Part shown: positions 1 to 5,388 of the stretch, one piece after another | Layout: each line of letters starts with the position of its first letter | Position numbering within the stretch: the stretch's first letter is position 1 | DNA from: Nitrospirota bacterium | GTDB taxonomy: Bacteria > Nitrospirota > UBA9217 | Assembly (NCBI GenBank): GCA_021788515.1 | Contig: JAJYKN010000140.1 | Coordinates: forward strand, 1-5,388 | DNA length: 5,388 nt | Reading direction: 5' to 3' | The notes under the pieces: model-generated | What the model saw: only the letters and a program-made list of their open reading frames with translations | What the model was told of the DNA's origin: nothing | The model's database searches: none | Made by a program: the position numbers and the translations under genes

Positions 1-1201
1 GTACGGTAACTTTGCCCTTCACGTCGGGCGCCAGAATGATGTTGAGATTTGCCACTTCTGCGAAGAGCCTCATCACGTTCACTAAGTCCGCATCCTGGAG
101 GTCGAGTGAAATTTTCCTTCCTGTGTACTTGCCGGCGCCGATGCCAAGGGGATTTTCCGCAGCAGCCGGTTCCTGCTTCTCGACCTTGACCAGCTCCTTT
201 TTCACCGGAACAGGAGCTGCGACGGGCGCAGGCGTTTCTTCCTGGGGCTGCGCCTCGGACACCTCTTTTTCGGTTGCTTGCGGCTTTTCCTGCGCTGAGG
301 AAACGGCCCTCTCCTGAGGTGTTTTTTCCTCCGGCTTTGTCATCGTGGCGGCCGCGCTCGCGGTCATGGCAATAATTAATGAATTCCCTAGAGGAGTGAC
401 CGTATAGGCCATCGGCTTTGTAAGGTCCATGACAACGCGGACCTTTTGGTCAGGAGCTGCATGCTGACCCACCCGCACCTTATCCAGTCCGCCTTTTCTT
501 ACAGGGATGACGCTCGGTCTGACCCTGCTCCGCGTTCCCGGAATATCGACCACGAGCCTCTTTCCTCCCAGCATAAAGGCATGGGGACTCATGGTTCCGT
601 CGGCGGTAATTACGACTTTTACGCCGTATTTGCCGGCAGTCGCCTTCACTGATGAAACCACTTTCGCGGTTCCCTTATCAGCCAGCTCCGGAATTGGTAG
701 TTCCTGCGTGGCCATCTCAGGCTGCAGCGATGGCGTTACGGAGGATGTTAACGAGGATGTCAGTGAAGAGGCCAAAGCTTCCTCGGGTTTACCCAGTTCT
801 ACAATGAGCTTTCCGCCGGCCTGGTACACCTTGGTGTCCGCGGCTTGCGAAAGACCGATCTCGAGCCTGGCGATATTGTCCTTTTGACTGGGAGTTATGT
901 CGGTGACTGCGCCGCTGTTGACCTTGATACTGTCCTTAAATTTGCCGATATCGGCGTCGGAAATGTCAACGACCAGCCTGAGAGGATCGGTAAGTTGGAA
1001 GGACGTATATTGAAGTATGGGCTCAGAGCCTTCGATTTCGATTTCGGTTTTACCGTCTACATCCCGGGGTTCGATCTTGTTGAGGGTGATTTGCGTTCCC
1101 TGTTCCGTCACAGGCGCCTTGGCCGCGCACCCTTGCAGCGCTGTTACGAGAGCGACCAGAATTATCAACCAATATGTTTTCAGCGGTTGAGAATACTTCA
1201 T
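1..1201 (-). CDS. pilQ: PilQ, type IV pilus outer-membrane secretin (N-terminal 400 residues; 3' end outside window)
   Basis: PilQ forms the outer-membrane ring through which the type IV pilus leaves the cell. Reading from the ATG at 1201, I see a hydrophobic signal segment (about 11-21) ending in the lipobox LQGC (Cys25), an AMIN domain (about 38-137, with the typical LRLVVDI), a Ser/Thr-rich linker with four-residue repeats, a second AMIN domain (about 178-280, KRLVVDIPG), and a long Glu/Pro/Ala/Lys linker (281-355). The start of the secretin N-terminal (STN/N0) domain follows from residue 361 (GRKISLDLQDADLVNVMRLF). The AMIN domains are known to bind peptidoglycan; the secretin pore domain lies beyond the left edge. 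The start is firm: AGGAGG at 1214-1209 sits 7 nt before the ATG, and this ATG overlaps the pilP stop (ATGA). The lipobox suggests a lipid-anchored secretin, which is not universal for PilQ. The frame is open throughout, with no sign of damage. Confidence 0.95.
   Translation of the reverse strand, partial: MKYSQPLKTYWLIILVALVTALQGCAAKAPVTEQGTQITLNKIEPRDVDGKTEIEIEGSEPILQYTSFQLTDPLRLVVDISDADIGKFKDSIKVNSGAVTDITPSQKDNIARLEIGLSQAADTKVYQAGGKLIVELGKPEEALASSLTSSLTSSVTPSLQPEMATQELPIPELADKGTAKVVSSVKATAGKYGVKVVITADGTMSPHAFMLGGKRLVVDIPGTRSRVRPSVIPVRKGGLDKVRVGQHAAPDQKVRVVMDLTKPMAYTVTPLGNSLIIAMTASAAATMTKPEEKTPQERAVSSAQEKPQATEKEVSEAQPQEETPAPVAAPVPVKKELVKVEKQEPAAAENPLGIGAGKYTGRKISLDLQDADLVNVMRLFAEVANLNIILAPDVKGKVTV
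731..766 (-). repeat. 12-nt tandem repeat, three units, inside pilQ linker
   Basis: Three consecutive 12-nt units encode SLTS-SLTS-SVTP (PilQ residues 146-157). Units 2 and 3 on the plus strand share gaggatgt exactly (741-748 and 753-760); the third unit has diverged. The repeat lies in the flexible linker between the two AMIN domains. A change of unit number would keep the frame and alter only the linker length. Confidence 0.7.
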
Positions 1202-1746
1202 TGCATCCCCTCCTGTTTTTTCCGGAGCTCGATCACGATTTCCTTGCGCTGGGTTTCCCCAGAAAATGTTTTGTATCTTTCTTCAACCACCATCGTGTGC
1301 TGCGTTATCTTTTTCACAACGCCTTTATTCGGTCCGATAATAGTCCCGACCCGGATGAAATAGCCTTTCCCATCGGGGCCTTCTATCATCGCGTTGTAGC
1401 CGAAGCCGCCCCACACAACTCCGGTCAGTTTAAACTCGCTCAGATCATATCGTTCCAACGGCGAGAGGTTCCCGGCTCGGGCTTTCTGTTCCGCCTGAAC
1501 AATAATGGGTGCGAAGGGGTCCACCCTCCCATCAGGATTATAGTTATATTCCGGCTGCTGTGGAGTCTCCAAGGTCGTGGTGGTCGCCTGTGAGAGGGCT
1601 CCTTGAGCGGGCTTCTGAGCCACGGGTGTCGGCGCGCTCGGGGCTTTAGCGGAATCCGAGCAGCCGGCCAGTACGACTCCGGATGACAGCACCATCATCA
1701 AAAAAAGTACCAGCTTATTTGGTTTTCTTGGTTGCTTGACCTGCAT
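1198..1746 (-). CDS. pilP: PilP, type IV pilus assembly lipoprotein
   Basis: PilP is the periplasmic link between the inner-membrane PilN/PilO pair and the secretin PilQ. The 182-residue product has a basic N-terminus, a hydrophobic stretch (about 11-25) and the lipobox LAGC (Cys29), so it should be a lipoprotein. A disordered Ala/Pro/Thr/Gln linker (30-72) follows. The C-terminal PilP domain starts with the family signature DPFAPI (76-81) and continues through LERYDLSEFKLTGVVWG and FIRVGTIIGPNKG. I chose the ATG at 1746 over an in-frame TTG at 1770. The ATG has GGAG at 1760-1757, about 10 nt upstream, and gives a compact lipoprotein signal; the TTG would add eight residues without a ribosome site. 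The gene starts 32 nt before the end of pilO, and its stop overlaps the pilQ start. Family length is about 175-180, so the gene looks intact. Confidence 0.94.
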   Translation of the reverse strand: MQVKQPRKPNKLVLFLMMVLSSGVVLAGCSDSAKAPSAPTPVAQKPAQGALSQATTTTLETPQQPEYNYNPDGRVDPFAPIIVQAEQKARAGNLSPLERYDLSEFKLTGVVWGGFGYNAMIEGPDGKGYFIRVGTIIGPNKGVVKKITQHTMVVEERYKTFSGETQRKEIVIELRKKQEGMQ

Positions 1747-2329
1747 CAACTTTTTTCTCCACTGCCGCAAACGTCATGGCTTGGCAATTGATTTCAATGA
1801 CCATGGAGCCATTTGCCGCCATTTTCGCGTTGCCCATTTTTATGTTCAGTATATTCACGATACGGGTCAACTTACTGACGCGGTCAAAAAAAGATGCCGT
1901 ATTATGGTACCCTCCGGTCAGTACAAGAGTGATCGGGATCTCTTCATAAAGACCGCTGGAATGCGTTCTCCGTTTATCAGGCCTCCAGAGCTTGAGAACA
2001 AGGCCCGATTGATTGACCAAATTCTGTATCTGTCCCAACAAGCCGGAAACCTCGGATTCGGGAGGGAGCTGTTCCGTGAGCACAACCAGGCGCTGCTCCA
2101 GGCTCTTTACTTCAGACCTGAGTTCGTCAAGCTTTCTTATTTTATTGTCGTTCTCCTGTATCTTTGTCTGAGTCTCCGCGAGAGATGTCTCCAAAGTCGT
2201 TATTTGCGTCTTCATGGGTATTTGAAACTGAACAATGTAACCGCTCACCAAGAGGACGATGACGACAATTAACGCGATCAGTCTTGTTTTTGGGGGGATC
2301 TTCTGTATTTTATCTAAGTAGGAAGCCAT
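1715..2329 (-). CDS. pilO: PilO, type IV pilus inner-membrane assembly protein
   Basis: PilO pairs with PilN in the inner membrane and periplasm and passes contacts to PilP. The 204-residue protein has a short cytoplasmic tail, one transmembrane helix (about 16-34, LIALIVVIVLLVSGYIVQF), a heptad-like coiled coil (about 40-88, rich in Glu, Lys, Leu and Gln) and a C-terminal ferredoxin-like domain (about 91-190). That domain contains the family-typical GGYHNTASFFDRVSKLTRIV (139-158). The length matches known PilO proteins (about 200-210). The ATG at 2329 shares one base with the pilN stop (TAATG), which points to translational coupling; only a weak purine stretch (AAAGGG) precedes it. The last ten codons overlap the pilP start region. 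Confidence 0.95.
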   Translation of the reverse strand: MASYLDKIQKIPPKTRLIALIVVIVLLVSGYIVQFQIPMKTQITTLETSLAETQTKIQENDNKIRKLDELRSEVKSLEQRLVVLTEQLPPESEVSGLLGQIQNLVNQSGLVLKLWRPDKRRTHSSGLYEEIPITLVLTGGYHNTASFFDRVSKLTRIVNILNIKMGNAKMAANGSMVIEINCQAMTFAAVEKKVDAGQATKKTK

Positions 2330-2877
2330 TAGAGCCCTTTGTAGACAAACTGAAGTTTATACTTGTAAATATCAATACTTTCCTGTTTTGCCTGACTCGT
2401 TTCGAGCAAGTTAACGTCCGAAAGAAAACGTGAAGCTTTCAGATTTTCTACAAATCTCACGATGTCGTCATTCGAAAACCCCGTCCCCTCGATGTTGATG
2501 TTATTGTTGCTCTCCGTAAGCGAAACGATATTCACTCCCTTCGGGAGCGCCTTGCTGAGTTCATCGAGAAGCCGGACAGGACCGGCTTGATTTTTTTTCA
2601 GTTTTTCGATGATATCGATTTTTTCGGACACTTTCTTCCGTTCTTCTTCGACATTCTTGACTTCCTTCAGCATATTCTCTTGTTCGTGGACACGTGCCTG
2701 TGCTGTAATATTTTCTTTTTCCAGGGTGGCAATCAGGTCTCTCTGATTTTTCCAAAAAAACCACATAACGATCAGGGTTAGGACGATAACCAACACAGCG
2801 AGAAACAACTGCTGCTGCAGATCGATGACTTTCTTGGGAGCCTTTTTCTTGGTAGGCAGAAGGTTTATTTTAATCAT
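2329..2877 (-). CDS. pilN: PilN, type IV pilus inner-membrane assembly protein
   Basis: PilN carries the short N-terminal peptide that docks on cytoplasmic PilM. Here it reads MIKINLLP, a very clear match to the conserved INLLP docking motif. After a basic stretch (9-16) comes one transmembrane helix (about 24-42), a long charged coiled coil (about 45-95) and a C-terminal ferredoxin-like domain (about 100-182). The open frame extends upstream to 2922, but I take the ATG at 2877. It places the docking motif at the very N-terminus, overlaps the pilM stop as ATGA, and has AGGAG (2894-2890) and GGGGGA (2886-2881) upstream. The product is 182 residues, near the family norm. It is expected to form a heterodimer with PilO, encoded next. 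Confidence 0.95.
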   Translation of the reverse strand: MIKINLLPTKKKAPKKVIDLQQQLFLAVLVIVLTLIVMWFFWKNQRDLIATLEKENITAQARVHEQENMLKEVKNVEEERKKVSEKIDIIEKLKKNQAGPVRLLDELSKALPKGVNIVSLTESNNNINIEGTGFSNDDIVRFVENLKASRFLSDVNLLETSQAKQESIDIYKYKLQFVYKGL

Positions 2878-3926
2878 CTGTCCCCCGGTCTCCTGATCGC
2901 CAGCCCCACGGCAACCGCGCACAGAGGGGCGGATTCTTCAATGATCGCAGCATCAAACTTTTTTGGGTCAATTTTGACGTTTTTGAACGGATTCGCCACC
3001 TCGACGGGAATTTCAAGCCGCTCGGACAGAATCGACGTGAAATGCCCGATAAGCGCGCATCCGCCGGACACAAAAACCCGGGAAACTTGTTCGCTGCCGG
3101 TCGTGGATCGGAAAAACTCGAAAGACCGCTGGGTTTCGGCCACAATGTCTTCGGTGACCGATGACATTACCGCCGAGATCTGGTCCTTGTCCGCACCCTC
3201 CACGCTCTCTCCGCGCTTTACTTTTTCTGCATCTTCATTGGTTAAACCAAAATCCCTCTGCAGTCCCTCGGTATACCGGTTGCCGCCTACGGTAATATCA
3301 CGGGTGAAGATCGACACGCCGTCCTTCAGAATGTTAATGTTCATGACCGAGGCGCCTATATTGAGGAGCGCCGTAGTGCCCGCCTCGACATCATAGTTAA
3401 GTTCATACATATTCGCCAGGGCAAAGGCATCAACATCCATCACAACCGGATCGAGTCCCGCTTCCTTGACAAGGTTCACATAATCGTTAATTTTATCCTT
3501 TTTAACGGCCACCAGAAGGACATCAGCCTGCCCTTCGGTCGCGCCGGCGCCGAGTTTCTGGAAGTCCACATTCACGTCATCAATAGAGAAGGGAATGTAC
3601 TGCTCGGCCTCCCACTTGATGGATTCGGCAAGCTCTTCATCGGTCATATCGGCCACAGAGACCCTCTTGATGATTACCGAGCTGCCGGAAACCGAGATAA
3701 CAACTTCCTTTGTCGCGACCTTATGGGCGGCAAGAAGTTCCTTGATGGCGTCAACAACGCGCCCGGCGTCCATGACTGCACCTTCCACGATGACCTCGGG
3801 AGGCAGCGGTATCATGCCGAATTTCATCAGCTGGTAGTTTTTATTGGATCCCTTCAATTGAACAAGCTTAATGAAGGTCGATCCGATGTCCAGCGCGATA
3901 GGCTCTATCTTTTTTGAAAAAAACAT
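2874..3926 (-). CDS. pilM: PilM, actin-like ATPase-fold protein of type IV pilus assembly
   Basis: PilM is a cytoplasmic FtsA/actin-like protein that binds nucleotide and the PilN N-terminus, joining the pilus motor side to the trans-envelope complex. The 350-residue sequence shows the phosphate-1 loop LDIGSTFIKLVQL (12-24), the highly typical KWEAEQYIPFSIDDVNVDF (104-122), MDVDAFALANMYELN (163-177), the phosphate-2 type segment LLNIGASVMNINIL (188-201) and the adenosine-type motif FVSGGCALIGHF (285-296). No membrane segment or signal is present, as expected. Length agrees with the roughly 350-residue family. The ATG at 3926 gives the expected FFSKKIEPIALDIG start, with GGAG about 8 nt upstream. 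It lies 30 nt after the small MerR-like gene and has no separate promoter that I can see, so the two are probably co-transcribed. Confidence 0.97.
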   Translation of the reverse strand: MFFSKKIEPIALDIGSTFIKLVQLKGSNKNYQLMKFGMIPLPPEVIVEGAVMDAGRVVDAIKELLAAHKVATKEVVISVSGSSVIIKRVSVADMTDEELAESIKWEAEQYIPFSIDDVNVDFQKLGAGATEGQADVLLVAVKKDKINDYVNLVKEAGLDPVVMDVDAFALANMYELNYDVEAGTTALLNIGASVMNINILKDGVSIFTRDITVGGNRYTEGLQRDFGLTNEDAEKVKRGESVEGADKDQISAVMSSVTEDIVAETQRSFEFFRSTTGSEQVSRVFVSGGCALIGHFTSILSERLEIPVEVANPFKNVKIDPKKFDAAIIEESAPLCAVAVGLAIRRPGDR

Positions 3927-3956
3927 CCTGGCTCCGACTCACGAAGATTCGCCGTA

Positions 3957-4157
3957 TTACCCGGCGTTCTTACCCTTTATGATTTTTTCTATGGTCTGCA
4001 GATTGTGTTCATTATAAACTCTCCATCCGCGCCAATCCCGCCCGACCCCGCGCAATAAGCCCTCGCTCTCCCACCGAAAAAGCGTCGCGCGGGAAATATC
4101 ATAGCGATTGCAGATCTCGCTGGTTTTGTATTTCTTCGGTATTTTGCGGATGGCCAT
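3957..4157 (-). CDS. Small MerR-type helix-turn-helix DNA-binding protein
   Basis: This 66-residue protein is almost only a DNA-binding domain. A helix-turn-helix lies at about 11-30 (KTSEICNRYDISRATLFRWE), and a wing plus second helical pair follows (RGWRVYNEHNLQTIEKIIKG, 43-62), the pattern of MerR N-terminal domains. The long dimerisation helix and ligand-binding region of full MerR regulators are missing, so it resembles the short MerR/HTH_17 or excisionase-like proteins. The open frame reaches 4286, but I use the ATG at 4157: AGAGAGGG lies about 5 nt before it, and the upstream residues are AT-rich, hydrophobic and overlap promoter-like DNA. It sits 30 nt before pilM on the same strand and is probably the first gene of the pil operon. 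Control of the operon or of itself is an inference; a role unrelated to pili cannot be excluded. Confidence 0.8.
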   Translation of the reverse strand: MAIRKIPKKYKTSEICNRYDISRATLFRWESEGLLRGVGRDWRGWRVYNEHNLQTIEKIIKGKNAG

Positions 4158-4175
4158 GGTACCCTCTCTGGAAAG

Positions 4176-4199
4176 CTTACTAATATTGATTATAGTAAG
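4176..4199 (-). promoter_or_regulatory. 24-bp palindrome, probable operator upstream of the MerR-like gene
   Basis: Perfect 7-bp arms (CTTACTA / TAGTAAG) flank a 10-nt AT-rich centre. The palindrome covers a consensus -10 hexamer, TATAAT (4194-4189), and ends about 18 nt before the start codon. A dimeric helix-turn-helix protein typically binds such a site, and the adjacent gene encodes one. The sequence is too AT-rich, and has no U-tract, to be a terminator. Binding by the neighbouring protein is inferred. Confidence 0.5.
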
Positions 4200-4237
4200 T
4201 ATAGTTATTAGGATACCTATAAAAAAGATAATGTCAA
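4189..4237 (-). promoter_or_regulatory. Candidate promoter(s) for the MerR-like gene and pil operon
   Basis: The AT-rich gap holds a perfect -35 TTGACA (4237-4232), followed after 16 nt by TATCCT (4215-4210, 4 of 6 matches). Further down are TATACT (4203-4198) and a perfect TATAAT (4194-4189), neither with a good -35 at 17 nt. Any of these could start the transcript; the TTGACA pair and the TATAAT are the best candidates. This is the only promoter-like region I see ahead of the five pil genes. Confidence 0.45.
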
Positions 4238-4300
4238 GGAAAATTTTTGGTTTCAAAACTTTTTTGCCTGGGGACAGCAACGGCATGAATCGTCAAAGGA

Positions 4301-4921
4301 TCAGAGGACGAAAAAAAATATGGTAATATAATGGCAGATGCTGCCGGCAAGTACGAAAAAATGGAACACTCCATGACCATGGGGAATTTTTTTGTCCAGG
4401 GCATAGAAAACGACGCCCAGAGTGTAGAACAAACCGCCGGCTATCATCCATGCAAGACCTGCTGCCGGCAAAGCTCGTACAAGCGGGCGGATGAAAATAA
4501 CGACCAGCCAGCCCATGAGCAAGTAAATGACAAGCGAGAGAACACGTTTCTTCGTTTTCCAAAAAATTTCCTGCGCAATTCCCGCGATTGCCAGCCCCCA
4601 GACAACGCCAAAAATGAACCATCCCCAGAGCCCCCGCAGCGTGACAAGCGTAAAGGGCGTATAGGTTCCGGCTATGAGCAGGTAAATGGCGGAATGATCG
4701 AGTTTCTGGAAGATTGCCTTCGCCTTGCCGCGGATCCCGTGATAAACGGTCGAAAAAAAGTAAAGCGCCACAAGGGTGACGCCGTAAATACTGAAGCTGA
4801 CGATTTTCCAAGGATCGCCCTTTAGGCTCGCCAGGACAACGAGCACGATGAGACCGGCTAGCGCCAACGCTGCGCCGGCAAGATGTGTTAACGTATTGAG
4901 ACGTTCATCCTGATCCATCAT
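4301..4921 (-). CDS. Hemolysin III / PAQR family seven-helix membrane protein
   Basis: The family (bacterial HlyIII, YqfA; related to eukaryotic PAQR receptors) consists of seven-helix membrane proteins with a metal site. Biochemical function in bacteria is poorly settled, and 'hemolysin' is mostly a historical name. Counting from the ATG at 4918, conserved features are ERLNTLTH (5-12; Glu, Asn and His motif), STVYH (56-60, Sx3H), KLDHSAIYLLIAGTYTPF (72-89) and the C-terminal HGVFH (182-186, Hx3H) with His196. These are the residues expected to bind zinc. Seven hydrophobic segments fill the rest. Length is 205-206 residues, typical for the family. Starts at 4921 and 4918 (tandem ATG) are equally possible. 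The frame stays open to a GTG at 5068, but those residues are not membrane-like or family-like. No Shine-Dalgarno is visible. It ends 143 bp before the MerR-like gene, and I see no terminator there. Confidence 0.9.
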   Translation of the reverse strand: MMDQDERLNTLTHLAGAALALAGLIVLVVLASLKGDPWKIVSFSIYGVTLVALYFFSTVYHGIRGKAKAIFQKLDHSAIYLLIAGTYTPFTLVTLRGLWGWFIFGVVWGLAIAGIAQEIFWKTKKRVLSLVIYLLMGWLVVIFIRPLVRALPAAGLAWMIAGGLFYTLGVVFYALDKKIPHGHGVFHFFVLAGSICHYITIFFFVL

Positions 4922-4931
4922 TCCGTCACGT

Positions 4932-4960
4932 AGTATAGCATCAATCCCTGTTTCAAGCAA
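4932..4960 (-). promoter_or_regulatory. Extended -10 promoter for the hemolysin III family gene
   Basis: TTGCTT (4960-4955), a 17-nt spacer and TATACT (4937-4932) directly preceded by TGC form an extended -10 promoter (TGnTATAcT). A start 6-8 nt downstream would fall at about 4926-4924, only 3-5 nt before the tandem ATG, so the transcript would be almost leaderless. The promoter is an inference from consensus matching. Confidence 0.5.
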
Positions 4961-5199
4961 TGTGCGCAAGGGAGCCGAATCAATGCAATCAAACTTTGCG
5001 GGTTTCCCACTCACCCAAGGGACACAGGCTCGCAGGAGGAGATCCGGCTGGAAAAGCGTTACCAGCACTCATCTCGAAAGTTCGTTAGGGAAAGAAGGGT
5101 GTGCAGTTTCCGGAATATGCTGTAAACTTCGACGATAGTGTCTTGCGCTTCGCTCAACCGCTCTGCCTTCATACGGCTTCGTAGAACATGCTCGGCACA
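4961..5199. other. Spacer between terminator and hemolysin III promoter; no confident gene
   Basis: About 240 bp without a recognisable gene. On the minus strand a 37-codon frame from ATG 5172 to TAA 5061-5059 reads MKAERLSEAQDTIVEVYSIF and continues with RKLHTLLSLTNFRDECW. It looks protein-like in composition but has no clear ribosome site and no family I recognise. Other minus-strand frames here overlap it without better support. The stretch may be a decayed gene remnant or plain spacer. Confidence 0.4.
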
Positions 5200-5237
5200 T
5201 TACAAAACAAAAAAAGGAGAGGCGAAAGCCTCTCCTT
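5200..5237 (-). terminator. Strong intrinsic terminator of the upstream unknown gene
   Basis: A perfect 10-bp stem, AAGGAGAGGC / GCCTCTCCTT (5237-5228 pairing with 5223-5214), closes a 4-nt loop (TTTC on the minus strand). It is followed on the minus strand by the T-rich run TTTTTTTGTTTTGTA. The hairpin begins 21 nt after the TAA of the gene entering from the right edge. There is no U-tract on the plus strand, so it acts on leftward transcription. It separates that gene from the hemolysin III unit. Confidence 0.93.
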
Positions 5238-5258
5238 GGAAGATGGTGCTGCTCTGTT

Positions 5259-5388
5259 TTAGGTGTTTTCTCCGTGGGGCGTGGCAAAGGAAGCCGCACG
5301 GCGAGCAGCCATATCCATGAGCACGCGCTCGGTGCCGAAACGGCCCGACTCGTATTTGCGGATCTTCAGTTTTTCCCGCGCGGTATCG
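5259..5388 (-). CDS. C-terminal 42 residues of an unidentified protein (5' end outside window)
   Basis: The frame is open from the right edge to TAA at 5261-5259. The visible residues run DTAREKLKIRKYESGRFGTE, then RVLMDMAARRAASFATPHGENT. They are rich in Arg, Lys and Ala, soluble in character, with an amphipathic helix-like stretch (ERVLMDMAARRAA) and a short polar tail; no membrane segment is seen. Coding is supported by high third-position GC, the clean frame across the whole 130 nt and the intrinsic terminator just after the stop. I do not recognise the family from this fragment and assign no function. The terminator shows this is the last gene of its transcript. Confidence 0.75.
   Translation of the reverse strand, partial: DTAREKLKIRKYESGRFGTERVLMDMAARRAASFATPHGENT

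Noticed and set aside
845..1593. Two plus-strand open frames of 172 and 139 codons opposite pilQ and pilP
   Set aside because: They are antisense to well-supported pilQ and pilP sequence and show no family features or ribosome sites worth noting.
1736..2272. 178-codon plus-strand open frame opposite pilO
   Set aside because: It lies wholly antisense to pilO, which has clear family motifs, a transmembrane helix and operon-coupled ends. The plus-strand translation is Cys/His/Arg-rich without recognisable domains.
2588..2765. Homopolymer runs (T8 near 2590, A7 near 2755) in pilN as possible slippage or phase-variation sites
   Set aside because: Both lie in natural Lys/Asn and Phe/Trp codons of an intact frame, and runs of this length are common by chance.
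2878..2922. Upstream start of pilN at 2922
   Set aside because: It would bury the conserved INLLP docking motif behind 15 residues that overlap pilM; the ATG at 2877 is coupled to the pilM stop.
4238..4300. Terminator after the hemolysin III family gene
   Set aside because: Only a 4-bp stem (TGCC/GGCA) and scattered A/T runs are present; no convincing hairpin with U-tract is seen, so read-through into the pil operon remains possible.
4331..4825. 164-codon plus-strand frame opposite the hemolysin III family gene
   Set aside because: The minus strand encodes all the PAQR motifs and seven hydrophobic helices; the plus product is a highly polar mirror of that pattern.
4922..5068. N-terminal extension of the hemolysin III protein to GTG 5068
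   Set aside because: The extra 49 residues do not resemble the family, the GTG follows directly after an in-frame TGA without a ribosome site, and a promoter lies inside the stretch.

Overview
The window holds a type IV pilus assembly operon of the pilMNOPQ type, all on the minus strand, so it reads from right to left. The complete operon layout, the pairing of two lipoprotein genes (pilP, pilQ), two AMIN domains in PilQ and a small MerR-like gene at the head of the operon fit a Gram-negative, diderm bacterium. A deltaproteobacterium in the broad sense (Desulfobacterota, perhaps a syntroph or sulfate reducer) is my best guess. That placement is an inference from gene style, not a match I could compute.

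Layout in transcription order (right to left): (1) 5388-5259, the last 42 codons of an unrecognised gene, closed by a very clear intrinsic terminator at 5237-5200. (2) About 280 bp of mostly non-coding DNA that ends in a good extended -10 promoter at 4960-4932. (3) 4921-4301, a seven-helix membrane protein of the hemolysin III / PAQR family, apparently with no leader or Shine-Dalgarno. (4) A 143-bp AT-rich gap with promoter-like elements and a 24-bp palindrome lying on a perfect TATAAT. (5) 4157-3957, a 66-residue MerR-type helix-turn-helix protein. (6) 3926-1, pilM, pilN, pilO, pilP and the first 400 codons of pilQ, which runs off the left edge.

The pil genes are tightly packed: pilM/pilN overlap by ATGA, pilN/pilO by TAATG, pilO/pilP by 32 nt and pilP/pilQ by ATGA. 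This indicates one transcript and translational coupling. Together they encode the alignment subcomplex (PilM in the cytoplasm, PilN and PilO across the inner membrane, PilP as a lipoprotein in the periplasm), which joins the inner-membrane pilus motor to the outer-membrane secretin PilQ.

Nothing here is a clearly new system. The points most worth following are the tiny MerR-like regulator placed 30 nt upstream of pilM with a probable operator in front of it, the lipobox on PilQ, and the probably leaderless hemolysin III gene. The plus-strand reading frames are shadows of the minus-strand genes.
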